DNA of 64,000 nt from Hemicordylus capensis (GCF_027244095.1 NC_069657.1:7512001-7576000), one strand, 5' to 3'; shown: positions 1 through 11,045, numbered from the stretch's first letter. A program made the numbers and translations. Notes: generated by a model not told the origin, from the letters alone.

Positions 1-237
1 AAAACCAGTAACAGATGTTACTACAACTACTTCAGCTGCTGTTATGCTATGGGGGGATGATGTAAGATGTCAATTCACCAGGTCTTAGGTGTTACTGTAT
101 AAAGGGATTCATTAGACTAAGGTGAGGCAGAGATGGATCCACCCAAAGAAGCAGGGGGTCTTCTTCACTATGAGCCCTGACCATTGAGATAATCAAGAGA
201 GGTCTATATGCAGCTGCCACCTGCTCATCGGATGGCT

Positions 238-415
238 GCTCAGGGATGAGCTTTCTCTGTGGCTGCCTCGAAAATTTGGATACGCTCCATGCCAAAATAA
301 GAGCCTCCCCATCTCTGACAACTTTTAAAAAAGGCTCTAAAGACAGAGTTATTCACCCAAACACTTTAACTAGAATTGTGGTTTTAAATTGTTTTTAACG
401 CTTTAATTTCTGTTT
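238..415 (+). mobile_element. L2-type LINE 3' fragment
   Basis: Degraded coding-end and 3' UTR sequence (AGAGCCTCCCCATCTCTG... TTATTCACCCAAAC) matches the better copies at 37400 and 39863. Confidence 0.65.
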
Positions 416-654
416 TGTCTTGTGTTTGTTGAAGGAACACTGGGGTTCCTGCACATTTGCTAGTTGTGTAAAAGTGGGAATTTTGTCATGCACAGCTTTT
501 CTCACCTGTATTAGTACCTGCCAAAATTCCCTCTCTGATGAAACTACTGAAGGGAGAAGAGCAGGTTGCTATGAAAACAAGAACAGGAAGATGGACATGC
601 ATAAACAAAATTAAAAGTGGGTTTCATGTTGCAGGTCATAGATAAGGACAAGGG

Positions 655-893
655 TAAAGTAAAAGGTAAAGTGTGCCGCCAAGTCGATTTCAACCTGGCG
701 CCCACCGTGTCCTGTGGTTTTCTTTTGGTAGAATACAGGAGGGGTTTACCATTGCCTCCTCCCGCACAGTGTGAGATGATGCCTTTCAGCATCATCCTAT
801 ATCGCTGCTCCCCGATATAGTACCAGCGGGGATTTGAACCGGCAACCTTCTGCTTGTTAGTCAACCATTTCACTGCTGCATTACTTAAGGTGT
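655..893 (-). mobile_element. Sauria-type SINE (tRNA head, BovB-related tail)
   Basis: On the minus strand the tRNA-like B box GGTTCAAATCCCCGCTGG is preceded by AACAAGCAGAAGGTTGCC. The body GGAGGAGGCAATGGTAAACC leads to a tail related to BovB. It is nearly full length. Confidence 0.88.
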
Positions 894-1111
894 AAGGGTA
901 TGGGTATGGGAATATAAAGTTAAGGCTCAATAATTAACCAAGCTTTTCTCTCTCACTGCAGGTGTTAATTTGTGTTCTAAAGCTGAAAAGATTGCATCCT
1001 GTGGCCACTGACTACTCTTGTGAATCTTGTACACACTTGAGCGTTGCATAGAAATATCACAGGTTGGATCTCTTGCATTTCAGGGCCTTTTGGTCTCATT
1101 ATATGTGTACA

Positions 1112-1112
<1 letters not shown>

Positions 1113-1157
<45 letters not shown>
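1113..1157. repeat. (TG)n microsatellite
   Basis: About 22 uninterrupted TG units, followed by GCCCGCACATGCATGCATAT. Confidence 0.95.
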
Positions 1158-1158
<1 letters not shown>

Positions 1159-1159
1159 C

Positions 1160-1779
1160 CGCACATGCATGCATATGAATAACAAAACAGAGATCCATTT
1201 CAGCTTCCATCTTCCTCAGTAACACAAAATTGTGATTTAAATGAGCACTCCGAGCCATAGTGAATGCTGAGTGTGGTAGAATTCTCAGCATACTATAGTG
1301 GCACATGGAAAAGAATTTTACTCAAACACACATGCACAACACACACACACACACCTTCAAGACTGAAGATGTCAGGGTCTTAAAAGTCTATAGATCCAGA
1401 AGTACTATCTTCTTCTACTATCCTGCAACTAGATGGCTTTTCTATAAATTTTTGCAAGTCAGAAAAATTGTAGCTATCAGAATTAAAATGTTTTGCAATT
1501 TTAATTGTTCATGGTTGTTGAACCTTCTTTGTTGTGATCGTTCTTTTGTGGGTTCTAGATCATGTATGAAGGTCTGCTGTTTCTGCAATGTGGCATCCAG
1601 GGCGCTTGCATTTTATAAAATATATTAGGTTGTTTGACTTGCAGGTGATATTCTTTTTAATAAAGATATCTGTGCCAGTTATTTTTATTATTATATGACC
1701 CGCAGTCATATAATATTTAAAAGAGACACCTTTTAAAGTGGTAGCTCCCTTATCTTTGGCAAGGGGAAAGCAACTCCCC
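1160..1779. other. Intergenic, nothing recognised
   Basis: AT-rich unique-looking DNA with a short (CA)n run at 1339-1353. No coding signal. Confidence 0.6.
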
Positions 1780-2403
1780 ATTGATTGATTGATTAAGTGC
1801 CATCAAGTTGGTGTGGACTCTTAGCGACCACATAGATAGATTCTCTCCAGATGATCTGTCTTCAAATTGGCCTTTAAGGTCTATCAGTGGCGCATTCATT
1901 GCTGTCATAATTGAGACTATCCACCTTGCTGCTGGTCATCCTTCTCTTTCCTTCAACTTTCCCCAGCATTATGGACTTCTCAAGGGAGCTGGGTCTTTGC
2001 ATCATGTCTCTGAAGTATGATAGTTTGAGCCTGGTCATTTGTGCCTCGAGTGAAAATTCTGGATTGATTTGTTCTATGATCCATTTGTTTGTTTTCCTGG
2101 CTGTCCATGGTTTCCTCAAAAGTCTTCTCCAGCTCCAAAGTTCAAAAGCATCAATGTTTTTTCTATCTTGCTTCTTCAAAGTCCAGCTTTCACATCCATA
2201 TAGTGTTACGGGGAAAACCATGGTGAGAACGATTCTAATCTTTGTAGGTATAGACACGTCACAGCATCTAAATATCCTTTCCAAGGCCTTCATTGCAACT
2301 CTACCAAGTGCTAGTCTGTAGTGTATTTCTTGACTGCTGGATCCTTTACTGTTGACGGTCAATCCTAAAAGGCAGAAGTTGTCCACCAATGTCTTCATTG
2401 TCA
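1780..2403 (-). mobile_element. BovB (RTE) LINE 3' end
   Basis: The minus strand encodes the C-terminal part of an RTE-type ORF: VTLYGCESWTLKKQDRKN, WTARKTNKWIIEQINPEF and SLEAQMTRLKLSYFRDMM. It ends in an (ATTG)n tail at 1780-1794. It is 5'-truncated, and frame breaks are likely near its 3' end because the conserved RHRLNGT-like terminus is not in the same frame. Confidence 0.85.
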
Positions 2404-2466
2404 ATTACCCCCCATATCCAACCCCAATGTAGCATATTTGCAATGGATGTTGCTGATGTCTCCCTT

Positions 2467-2602
2467 GGTTTCTTTTTGGATTGTAAGCCCATTTGGAACA
2501 GGGAACCACCTTCTTCTTCTTTCCTATGTAAAACACTCTGAAAACCTTTTTGCTGGAAAGTGGTATACAAGTAATAACAATGATAATGATAATAATCATC
2601 TA
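2467..2602. repeat. LINE/SINE 3' tail of unknown family
   Basis: TTGGATTGTAAGCCCATTTG ... GGTATACAAGTAATAACAAT. A closer copy of the same tail lies at 43931-44050 (GATTGTGAGCCCTTTGGGGA). The function is unknown. Confidence 0.5.
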
Positions 2603-2604
2603 CT

Positions 2605-3214
2605 TTTGAAGATGACTACCCCTCAAGTAAATGCAGTTGATATGAGGCATAAATTCACAGTGATGTGATCGAGGATTCATAATGGGTGATTGATTTCAGT
2701 TCTCACACATAATCTATGTAAATTAAGAAACAGGTGTTGGCAAGGTAGCTTTTAGCCAAATAATAGGACATGCTGTGTGGAAAATCAACCACAAAAGGAA
2801 TATGGTGTCCTTTGCTGGCATTCTCTGCTTTTTGGTGAGAGATTCTTGAGAACATGGATGTCCTGTAGACATTACAGTCAGTAATATACAGAGGACATCC
2901 CTTTTGAAGAAAACTCCTTATTAGTCTCTTGCAATATTTATTGCTGCACATGTTTAATTCTGAAAGCCAAACCAATGATGTTTGTTTTTACACGCTTGAG
3001 GTGGCAGGAACTCCAAACCAAGGAAAGCAAACATGAGTATCAGTTGGCTTGCTAAATCTTGTTTTGCTCAGTGATCAGAACATCAAGGAATATCCAGTAC
3101 CACACAAGACTCTAATGTGTTTTTGGTATAACAGATAATCAAAGATGGTTTGTAATAAGGCAGATGACTCTCCAGCTGGCTTTTCTTAATCATAAAAAGA
3201 ATGCCAATATATCG
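2605..3214. other. Intergenic upstream of CpG block, nothing recognised
   Basis: Unique-looking DNA with no repeat family or conserved peptide that I can identify. Confidence 0.6.
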
Positions 3215-3620
3215 AAATGTCCCGGCAGGGGGGGATTCCCCCCTCAGTCTTGAGCAACTACCGAAGAGCTCTCTCTGCAGTTGAAAGCAGGGAGAAAAAG
3301 AAGGCGCTTTAAAAAAAATTCTTTTTTCAAAAGGCATCGTCCAATAAAAAGCGCCGTTTCAAACTGAATAGGGATGGAGCTTTATTTCCTGTTGTCTGGT
3401 AGGGTGAGTGAGAAAGGGTGTGTGCGTTAGGGTCGGCCAGTGGACCAATCCGCATTCTCGGGCAGGGGTGAGCGCGAGAACCCGGGGTTTGACACCGTTG
3501 GTGGCTAACGGCGTTTTTTAAAAGGCGGCGCGAGAGCAGACGTTGGAGGTGAGGAGGAGGAGATTGTAACCTAGCAACATAGCGCGGGGAAGGGTAGCTG
3601 CCAATCCGGTTCCCATGTTT
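3215..3620 (+). promoter_or_regulatory. CDKN3: CpG-rich block, candidate CDKN3 promoter
   Basis: CpG dinucleotides are concentrated here in otherwise AT-rich DNA, about 3 kb before the first recognised CDKN3 exon. There are CCAAT boxes at 3341, 3445 and 3601. Close to the first, GCGCCGTTTCAAAC resembles the CDE/CHR cell-cycle element read on the minus strand (TTTGAA at 3363-3358). A possible splice donor GTGAGG follows CGTTGGAG at 3548, but no start codon precedes it in a convincing frame, so exon 1 is not assigned. Confidence 0.45.
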
Positions 3621-3841
3621 TATTATATTGGCAGGAGATGAAAGGTTTCTTTCCCCGCTTTCTGTCGTGACAGGCACTTGTCTGAGCGACTCAGGGCAGG
3701 GCAATGGCTTAGTTGATTCTCAGCTCCACCGCATAGATATTTTCGGTACTGAGGCTTGCAAAGTACATTTATAAAGAGTGCCTCTGAGCATGTACTGCAC
3801 AGTAAATTTCCCTCAGTACTGCGTGACCACAAACCACCCTT

Positions 3842-4002
3842 CAGAGTTTGGCAGGGATTATCGAAATTGGGTCCCCAGATGTTGATGGACTACAACTCCC
3901 ATCAATCCCATCCTTTGACCACTGAGGCAGGGATTGATGGGTGCTGTAATCCTACATCATCTGGGAGCCCAAGTTTGAGGATCCCTGGACTAGGGATTGG
4001 GG
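3842..4002. mobile_element. Palindromic MITE (ACTACAACTCCCATCA family)
   Basis: The arms TGATGGACTACAACTCCCAT and GGATTGATGGGTGCTGTAAT fold back, with outer ends near GTTTGGCAGGGATTATCG and GAGGATCCCTGG. Confidence 0.7.
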
Positions 4003-4107
4003 AAATGGGCCTCAAAACCTCTCTTGAGAGTTATAACATTCTCATATGACTGCTTTTGTGTTCATATTTTAATTATATATTCCTCATTTTAAATAATTGT
4101 TATCTTG

Positions 4108-4318
4108 CCCTTCATAGCGTAGTGGTTAGAGTGTTGGACTAGGACCGGGAAGACCCAAGTTTGAATCTCCATTCAACCATGAAACTCACAGGGTGACTCT
4201 GGGCCAGTCATGTATCTCTCAGCCGCGCCTACCTCACAGGGTTATTGTGAGGATAAAAATAAGCATGTACAACACTCTGAGCTCCTTGGAAGAAGAGAGG
4301 GATATAAATGTAAATGTT
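4108..4318 (+). mobile_element. tRNA-derived MIR-like SINE
   Basis: It has A box TAGCGTAGTGGTTAGAG and B-box-like GTTTGAATCTCC, the body GGGTGACTCTGGGCCAGTCA, the core-like CTCACAGGGTTATTGTGAGG and the 3' end GATATAAATGTAAATG. Confidence 0.82.
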
Positions 4319-4344
4319 TTTAAACCATATAATTTGCATAATAT

Positions 4345-5104
4345 CAGGGTGGATTTGATTTAAATCAAATCGATGTAAATCACTAGTCACTAAGACTAGA
4401 TTTAAATCATGGCTTTTTACATAAAGATTCATTCTGATGTGAACATGGTTCATCCCTGGGTCTGCCTCTTAGTCAATCAAACAGACTCAGTGGGCATAAT
4501 TTAGAGGCTTTATTGCTACTGCAGTTTAGCAATAGGTAATCAATAGGCTTACGCTCTCAAACCGATTACAGTTTGGTTACAGGTGCATCTTACATTTATA
4601 CAAACAATCTGAATGATGCTGATATAGTATACGCGACAATAAAATGGTGGTCTAAGTATCTAGTACACATGCGAATGATTCATTGTTCATCTGGTGATTA
4701 CTCCTTATTTGGTTAAATCCTGTTTTCTTAACTGTCAGCGAAAAACAGTGAGAACCTTGTGAGAACCAAGTTTCATAGATACGGTTTAGTGGAGAGAGAT
4801 AATGACATTGATCATGAGAGGCAGTGATGTCCCTGAGCTGGGCTGGGGTTACTTTAAGTTAGAATGAGGTATTCTGGGCAAACATGGAGTTTCTTTGGTT
4901 TTCTAAACACAGCAATTCTACATAATTAAAAACTAATCCATATTTCTTGATGAATACCTTTGGACTATAATGTATCTTAAATAGAAAACTATCTTTAGAT
5001 AGATTCCCCCCCCCTCAAAAAGCATTTGATTTAAAAAGTCTGATTTAAATTTTAAAAATCTGATTTATTTATTTATTTTTAATCATTGATTTTTATCCAC
5101 CCTG
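4345..5104. mobile_element. Nonautonomous hAT element, 760 bp, perfect 8-bp duplication
   Basis: The ends are CAGGGTGGATTTGATTTAAA and, inverted, CAGGGTGGATAAAAATC. CATAATAT flanks it at 4337-4344 and 5105-5112. The AT-rich termini are self-complementary. About 500 bp in the middle (4455-4960) are unlike the ends and may be a later insertion. Confidence 0.88.
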
Positions 5105-5351
5105 CATAATATGCAAACTAGACTGCCCAGATTTCTTAGCTTGCCTTCTCACTCTGTGTAAAACGCTAGTGAGTGAATGAGTGTGTATGTGTGTATACAT
5201 GCATGTGCGCACACACAAATAAATAAAGCACACTAGTTTCCCTTCTATCCTATGCAATAACTGCCTATACAGCTAATTAGTTGTTGGGTGTATAAGCTGT
5301 AGCTGTCCTGCATATAATTCATAATAAATGGTGACTGGCATACTGCACAAT

Positions 5352-5401
<50 letters not shown>
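5352..5401. repeat. (TG)n microsatellite
   Basis: About 25 pure TG units. Confidence 0.95.
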
Positions 5402-5959
5402 GCAATGCAATGTTTGTGCAGTTGTGGGAAAGTGTTCTTGCGCAAGCACAAAAATGGCACAAATACAAGTTGCGCATCTTGTATGGCCACTGGAAAAAAT
5501 GAAAAAGCGAACTGTTACAGCCATTATCCTATTAAACCTGCTTTGAAAACCAGTGTTGGGCTGGCTTTCAGAGTATTTACACCATGCAGGTGGACAGAGA
5601 AGATGTGATGAACATAAGGTTGATATGATACGGGGAGTCGAAGAGTGCAAGCTTTGGCTGTGTTCCTTGGGATGGGCAGCATCCAGACTAGTACTTGTGT
5701 GAACAGAAGATCTTCTGCTTGTGCAAGGAGAGGATTTTCACTGATCCCCCTTTCCTTTTGCAGCTCCCTACAAATATGTCCCTTAACCCTCAAGGGCATG
5801 TTTTCAATTGGCACAGGAGGAGTTCAAGAAAAGTGCATGCATCTAAAATCACACACACATTACACAAGCAAAACATCTAACATTTGTGCAACCTCTAGTC
5901 TGGATACTGCCTGATGAGAATAAGGTTGTTAGATGTACACAACATAACACAAACATGTC

Positions 5960-6300
5960 CAGTTTTTAAATATGAAATTTGATTTATTTTTTAATTTAAC
6001 ATATTTTATACCGCCCAAAACTTACGTCTCTAGGAGATTTACAACAAGATAAAAACATTAAAACATTAGTTTAAAACAAAAACAAATTTAAAACACAATT
6101 AACATTTTTTAAAACAATATTCTAAAACATTAAAAACAATCAAAACAGGATCAGTTAAAAGCCTGGGTGAATAGATGTGTCTTTAAAGACTTTTAAAAAT
6201 TTTTCAGAGATGGGGAGTCTCTTATTTCACTAGGGTGCGCATTCCAAAGCCTTGGGGCAGCAGCGGAGAAGGCCCTATAAGGCTATAAAGGCATTAAACT
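5960..6300 (-). mobile_element. L2-type LINE 3' end
   Basis: The minus-strand copy has the ATACCGCCCAAAACTTACGT tail and, inward, the remnant coding end (CATTCCAAAGCCTTGGGGCA). Confidence 0.7.
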
Positions 6301-6592
6301 AACAGTAAAATTAAGACATTATGAAATAATTTGGGCCTGGTTATTATTTAAAATAAACAACTCACTGGGTAACAATCCTTATTTTGATGAATGGTGGCCA
6401 GTGTTCAATAACATTTCATTGTCTAGTTTTGGGTTAATCAGCTGCTATGCAAAGGTATAATTCATACAGCTATTAAATGCTCATTAAGCTGCATAGACAT
6501 GTTACTTTGTGTCCCTTAGGTAGTGTGTGCAGAAACTGTGTTCGTGGTGTAAATATCTTTTGTGCTCTTATCTTGAGGCTCACATGATGCAG

Positions 6593-6660
6593 GCAAACGA
6601 GTTCGACTCATCTGATGAGGAACTCATGGAGGAAGAACAGATGCCCTTTCAAGTTTCTTG
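6593..6660 (+). CDS. CDKN3: CDKN3 early exon (acidic N-terminal segment)
   Basis: It reads ANEFDSSDEELMEEEQMPFQ then VS plus TG of Trp, with donor GTAAAA. The human counterpart is EFDSSDEEPIEDEQTPIHIS. The acceptor ATGCAG is plausible, but an in-frame ATGATG directly before it could also be coding, so the 5' edge is uncertain. Confidence 0.8.
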
Positions 6661-7495
6661 GTAAAACCAAAAAGTGCTGGAGCAAAAATGCGGCTTATTT
6701 TTCCTGGGGAATCTCTACTAGAGCCTTCCAAACAACCATCACCTCATTTCATTACTGCTGTTTACACTCCTTAATTCTGTCCCATCTCAGTTTTTATGGT
6801 CAGGTGACAGTGGCTTCCCAAGGGTTCCGTCAGGAATCAGATACACACAGAGACGTTCTCAGCAGTTGCTTCCGTGGAACTCCCTGCTCCAAGAAGCCCG
6901 CGAAAGCTTGAACCTGTGTGTCTTCTGGCTCTTCATCTTATTCGAGAAAAGCATTTAGCATCCACGCATTTTGTTATTAAACATTGTTCCCCTTACTGAA
7001 CTTCTGCAGAAAGCACAGCAGAGTAAACAAGAGTAATGGACAAATCTAGGCCATGCAGTAAAGTAGAATTCATTAAAGCCTTCTATGTCTCAAACACTTG
7101 GCCTCCTCCATTAAGTTATTTACATGGTAACTTTCTCACTGAAACAACTTCAGCAAGCAGTACCCCACAATTCATTTGGCTGCCTGCACAAGAAGTTTCC
7201 CCTGATCCCCACATTTTCTCAGGGTCGTATATCAGTGTAAAGCTAGTAGTTCTTGGATTGTGTTAAACAAGTCTTCTCATATATCTCTATCCTAGGCAGC
7301 CCTGAAGGCAAATTTTACATCCCTCTGCGGGCCTGGCTAATAAAATCTTTGTGTGTAGCTATCTCAAGGACCTTTGAACCAGATTTTAAACCCTCTGCCT
7401 CCTGAACAGTGGACAAAACATATAGTAGTAGTTAAGAAAATCTGCTGCTTGCAATTTACATACCATTGTAAATATTTTTAACTTTCTTCTGGTAG

Positions 7496-7548
7496 GTTAG
7501 ACTTATCGCCAATCTATTGCCAGTTCCGGGAAATATGTTCACTACCAG
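7496..7548 (+). CDS. CDKN3: CDKN3 next exon
   Basis: The acceptor TTCTGGTAG precedes G completing Trp, then LDLSPIYCQFREICSLP plus G, with donor GTGCTC. It is more diverged than the neighbouring genes and one codon shorter than human. Confidence 0.75.
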
Positions 7549-8034
7549 GTGCTCACATGGTTCTAAAAGTCTATGAATTTATTTGAAAGAAGAGATTAAG
7601 AAAGAAAAAGATTTCCCCCAAAAACAGTATGCATGGAATTCCTGCAGTAATCTTCCTAACTGTGAACACGGAATGTTTAGTTCCTTGGCATGGAATTTGA
7701 GCCCTGTATTCTCTCTCCTTGGTCTTGTGTCAATACGTCCTCTAGTCCTGACCCTCTTTGGAGGGTCTGAAAACATACAGTTAAGTCACTCTGTTTAACC
7801 ATTCTTTTTATATTGCTAGCAGTATTTGTACCTGAACGCTTTTTTCCTTGTATGGACATTGCTTCCTTTGAGGTTGCTGATTCAAAAGTATTAGAAGCAG
7901 CCTTCAAAAAGTCACTGGTAACTATATGTCCATGCCTGAGGAGTTTTTGAGCTCAGCATCTGCTTGCCCTGGTTTTTCTATTTCTTATATCTTATCTCAA
8001 CCCTGACCACAACAATCAAATTCCAGGACCAGAG

Positions 8035-8670
8035 GCGCTATAACCCCCAGACCTTGGGGCCCCAGTCCGTGGCCTCCAAGGTGTTTTATTGGGGGGAGGG
8101 CCTCCAAATGGCGGGGGGGCTCCTGTAGCCATGGTGAACCTCCTTCCTTTGTTTTATTTCAGCCACTGTGCGACCAGGGGGGTGGTTAGCCAAGCAGTCA
8201 TCCTCCCCCGCCGCCCTCGGCGATGGCAACGGCAGCAGGAGCAACCACTGGCCCTATCCTTTCGGTCCAGCAGCTGTTGCTAACTGCGCGGCGGGCCTGT
8301 GCAGTTGAGAGAGATCATCGCAAGTCCGTGATGTCACAGGCTTGCAACGCTCTCTCTCAACTGCGCAGGCGCACTTCGCAGTTAGCAACAGCCACTGGGC
8401 TGAAAGGACAGGCTCAGCTGTTGTTCCCGCCACCGGGGCGGGGGGCGGGGAGGATGACTGCTCGGCTCACACACACCCCAGTAGCCACCCCTTGGCCATG
8501 CGGCGGCTGAAATGTTTTTTAAAAAAATGTTTTGGGGGCCACAGGAAGCCCCCAAAAGTAGGTTTCAGGGGGCCTGAAAGCAGGGGGGGGGCACCTCGCA
8601 GAGGGGGCAGCCCAGGCACCAAAATTACCCAGGGGCACCCCAGGCCAGGACAGAGTCCTTCCATTTCAGT
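8035..8670. repeat. GC-rich fold-back block in CDKN3 intron
   Basis: Inverted arms CAGCAGCTGTTGCTAACTGC (near 8265) and GCAGTTAGCAACAGCCACTG (near 8380) enclose a second pair, CAGTTGAGAGAGATC and GCTCTCTCTCAACTG. The block is far richer in G+C than its surroundings and probably a fold-back transposon. The reading frames here are shadows of repeat DNA. Confidence 0.65.
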
Positions 8671-8842
8671 TATTAGAATTAGCAAACTTCAAGCATAGTA
8701 TCTTTAATTTGCTGAAAAATTGGGTCACAGAATATCCGGTTTCCTTCCTGCAGAGTCAATTTGGAATTATTTTTTAATTAGAATCCATAAGACCTTTCTG
8801 ATTTAATCTAGTTAACAAATAAATATCTTGGGGTTTTTTAAG

Positions 8843-9061
8843 GAGAACTGAAGAGCTATGGAGTGCAGGATATCTTGGTACCAGAGTGGAACTCTCAAAG
8901 TACCGTGTTTTCAGCCTCCTAGGAATATCAGACCATGGGTTCACTGTGCACCATCACCCAATTCCTGATGGAGATGCACCAGACATTGCCATATGCTGCA
9001 TGATTCTGCAACTACATGAAGTGAAGAACTGCCTGAAATATACTTAGAAAACCTTAATACA
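8843..9061 (+). pseudogene. CDKN3: CDKN3 phosphatase-core exon with in-frame stop
   Basis: The exon follows TTTTTTAAG and ends CA before GTGAGT. The frame gives TEELWSAGYLGTRVELSKYR, later HHHPIPDGDAPDIAICC, then CLKYT-stop-KTLI. The stop replaces Arg of the human LKNYRKTLIH segment. Confidence 0.75.
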
Positions 9062-9368
9062 GTGAGTTCCATTGCACTGATTGTTTTTAATCCTCCTTCA
9101 TACATGTGGATAGTCGAAGCATGCACATGCATGCACGCGCGCACACACACGTGCACGCGCACGCAACAGGATGCTGCAACCTTTAATTTTTCTGCTGTCA
9201 CCACAGTTCCCAGATTTGCCTCTGCCTAGCTGCTGCCACTCCCCACTACAGCATCCCAGTATTGCTGGGAGAAAATAAAATAAGTACAGATATACCTTAT
9301 GGAATCTTCCTGCATAAAGAAGATTCAATAACAAGGCAGTTTGGGGGGAAATGGAAGTAAAGTGATAG
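9062..9368. other. CDKN3 interval, short purine-pyrimidine run
   Basis: It contains a CACACG/CGCGCA alternating stretch at 9121-9164. There is otherwise nothing recognised up to the 5S/tRNA SINE. Confidence 0.6.
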
Positions 9369-9676
9369 TAACATAGGAAGCTGCATTATACTTGGCCATA
9401 CCCTTGGTCCATCTAGCTCAGTATTGTCTACACAGACTGGCAGTAGCTTCTCCAAGGTTGCAGGCAGGAGTCTCTCTCAGCCCTAAATTGGAGATGCTGC
9501 CAGGGAGGGAACTTGGAACCTTCTGCATGCAGGCACACAGGTGCTCTTCCCAGAGCAGCTGCATCCTCTAAGGGGAATATCTTACAGAGTTCACACAGGC
9601 ATCTGCCATTCAAATGCAATCCAGGACAGATCCTTCTTAGCAAAGGGGACAATTCATGCTTGCTACCACAAGACTA
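9369..9676 (-). mobile_element. 5S/tRNA SINE
   Basis: The plus strand runs from ACATAGGAAGCTGCATTATA through the 5S-like CAAATGCAATCCAGGACAGA to CTACCACAAGACTAG. Confidence 0.85.
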
Positions 9677-9679
9677 GAA

Positions 9680-10600
9680 AGGATGTGAAGGAAGATGTCT
9701 GCTATTACAAGATGTATTCCTGTTGACTGCTGGTGGGTGCTTCAACTTCAAGTATATGCTGATGGGATCTGAGCTGTTGGTGACTAACCAGGAGAGGGAT
9801 CTTGGGGTTGTGGCAGACAGCTCGTTGAAAGTGTCGACTCAATGTGCAACAGCAGTGAAAAAGGCCAATTCCATGCTAGGGATCATTAGGAAAGGGATTG
9901 AAAATAAAACGGCTAATATTATAATGCCCTTATACAAAACTATGGTGCGACCACACTTGGAGTACTGCGTACAATTCTGGTCACCACATCTAAAAAAGGA
10001 CATTGTAGAACTGGAAAAGGTGCAGAAGAGGGCAACCAAGATGATCAGGGGCCTAGAGCACCTTTCTTATGAGGCAAGAATACAACACCTGGGGCTTTTT
10101 AGTTTAGAAAAAAGACGACTGCGGGGAGACATGATAGAGGTCTATAAAATCATGCATGGTGTGGAGAAAGAAATTCTTCTCCCTCTCACATAACACTAGA
10201 ACCAGGGGTCATCCCATGAAATTTCCAGGAAATTTAGGACCAACAAATGGAAGTACTTTTTCACACTTTTTCACGTGATCCACTTGTGGAACTCTCTGCC
10301 ACAGGATGTGGTGACAGCCAACAACCTGGATGGCTTTAAGAGGGGTTTGGATAACCTCATGGAGGAGAGGTCTATCAACGGCTACTAGTCGGAGGGCTAT
10401 AGGCCACCTTCAGCCTCAAAGGCAGGATGCCTCTGAGTACCAGTTGCAGGGGAGTAACAGCCAGAGAGAGGGCATGCACATACCTCTTGCCTGTGGGCTC
10501 CCCAGAGGCATCTGGTGGGCCACTGTGCAAAACAGGATGCTGGACTAGATGGGCCTTGGGCCTGATCTAGCAGGGCTGTTCTTATGTTCCTATGCTTGTT
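9680..10600 (+). mobile_element. CR1 LINE 3' end
   Basis: The frame from 9723 encodes NQERDLGVVADSSLKVSTQC, MVRPHLEYCVQFWSPHLKKD and [20 protein letters not shown], the C-terminal reverse-transcriptase region of CR1. The CR1 3' UTR signature (GGGCCTGATCTAGCAGGGCTG) then follows, without a poly(A) tail. It is 5'-truncated. Confidence 0.88.
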
Positions 10601-10990
10601 TCCAAAATTGTTCATTATACTTGTAGCTTGACCTTCCTCTACAGAACTCAAGAGCAACATGCAAGTGATTTCCAGCAGCCTCCCAGCCAGACACTGGGCA
10701 AACCATTGGCTTAGCTTCAGAAATTAAGCTAAATCATGTGTCTTCTGATCACAGAGAAGCTACTGTTTTAGAACACGTATTATGAGAAATCTAGAGAGCA
10801 CCTATTATTAATCGTTCTAGGATAGGACATTGCTTTCAAGGTGAAGCTCCTGACACTTGGATCCCCATCAGTATATTAAGGGTTGCCTACCAAAACCAAT
10901 CTGGAAACCCGTGGCTAGAGCAACATAGAAATGGCTCTGACTTACAACACTGACTGTGATTGCAATTCAGTTGTTTAAAATATCTTTCAG

Positions 10991-11030
10991 CTGCTATGGA
11001 GTACTTTGACAATCCTATCTCCGTAATCCA
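10991..11030 (+). pseudogene. CDKN3: CDKN3 active-site exon remnant
   Basis: After acceptor ATCTTTCAG the bases are C TGC TAT GGA GTA CTT TGA CAA TCC TAT CTC, aligned to human H-C-Y-G-G-L-G-R-S-C-L. The stop and the Arg to Gln change both fall in the CX5R phosphatase loop. The matched stretch ends at a run of about 15 A. Confidence 0.72.
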
Positions 11031-11045
11031 AAAAAAAAAAAAAAA

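Larger units (their letters stand above)
6593..11030 (+). pseudogene. CDKN3: CDKN3 (KAP dual-specificity phosphatase), apparently decaying
   Basis: CDKN3 removes the activating phosphate from CDK2. Four pieces in correct order and strand match the remembered protein: 6593-6660 (FDSSDEE...QVSW), 7496-7548 (LDLSPIYCQFREICSLPG, against human LSLSRVNC...CALPG), about 8843-9061 (TEEL, ELSKYRV, HHHPIPDGDAPDIAICC, KTLI) and 10991-11030 (HCYG). Splice phases still fit: TG+G for Trp between the first two, CA+C for His between the last two. The third piece has an in-frame TAG just before KTLI and lacks about five codons around the remembered IFVFC strand. The fourth, the active-site exon, reads H-C-Y-G-V-L-stop-Q-S and then meets an A-rich tract. 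The catalytic Cys remains, but the phosphate-binding Arg is Gln. The exon for CKFKDVRRN and all exons after the active site were not found. A unitary pseudogene is the simplest reading; assembly error is the main alternative. Confidence 0.72.

Noticed and set aside
4455-4960. A possible solo LTR inside the hAT element (AATAAA-like signal on the minus strand)
   Set aside because: The terminal TG/CA and a flanking duplication could not be fixed, so the family assignment is not supported.
5352-5401. Cysteine/valine repeat proteins
   Set aside because: Translations of a TG microsatellite.
9723-10193. A 156-codon frame that could pass for a host gene
   Set aside because: It is the CR1 reverse-transcriptase C-terminus.
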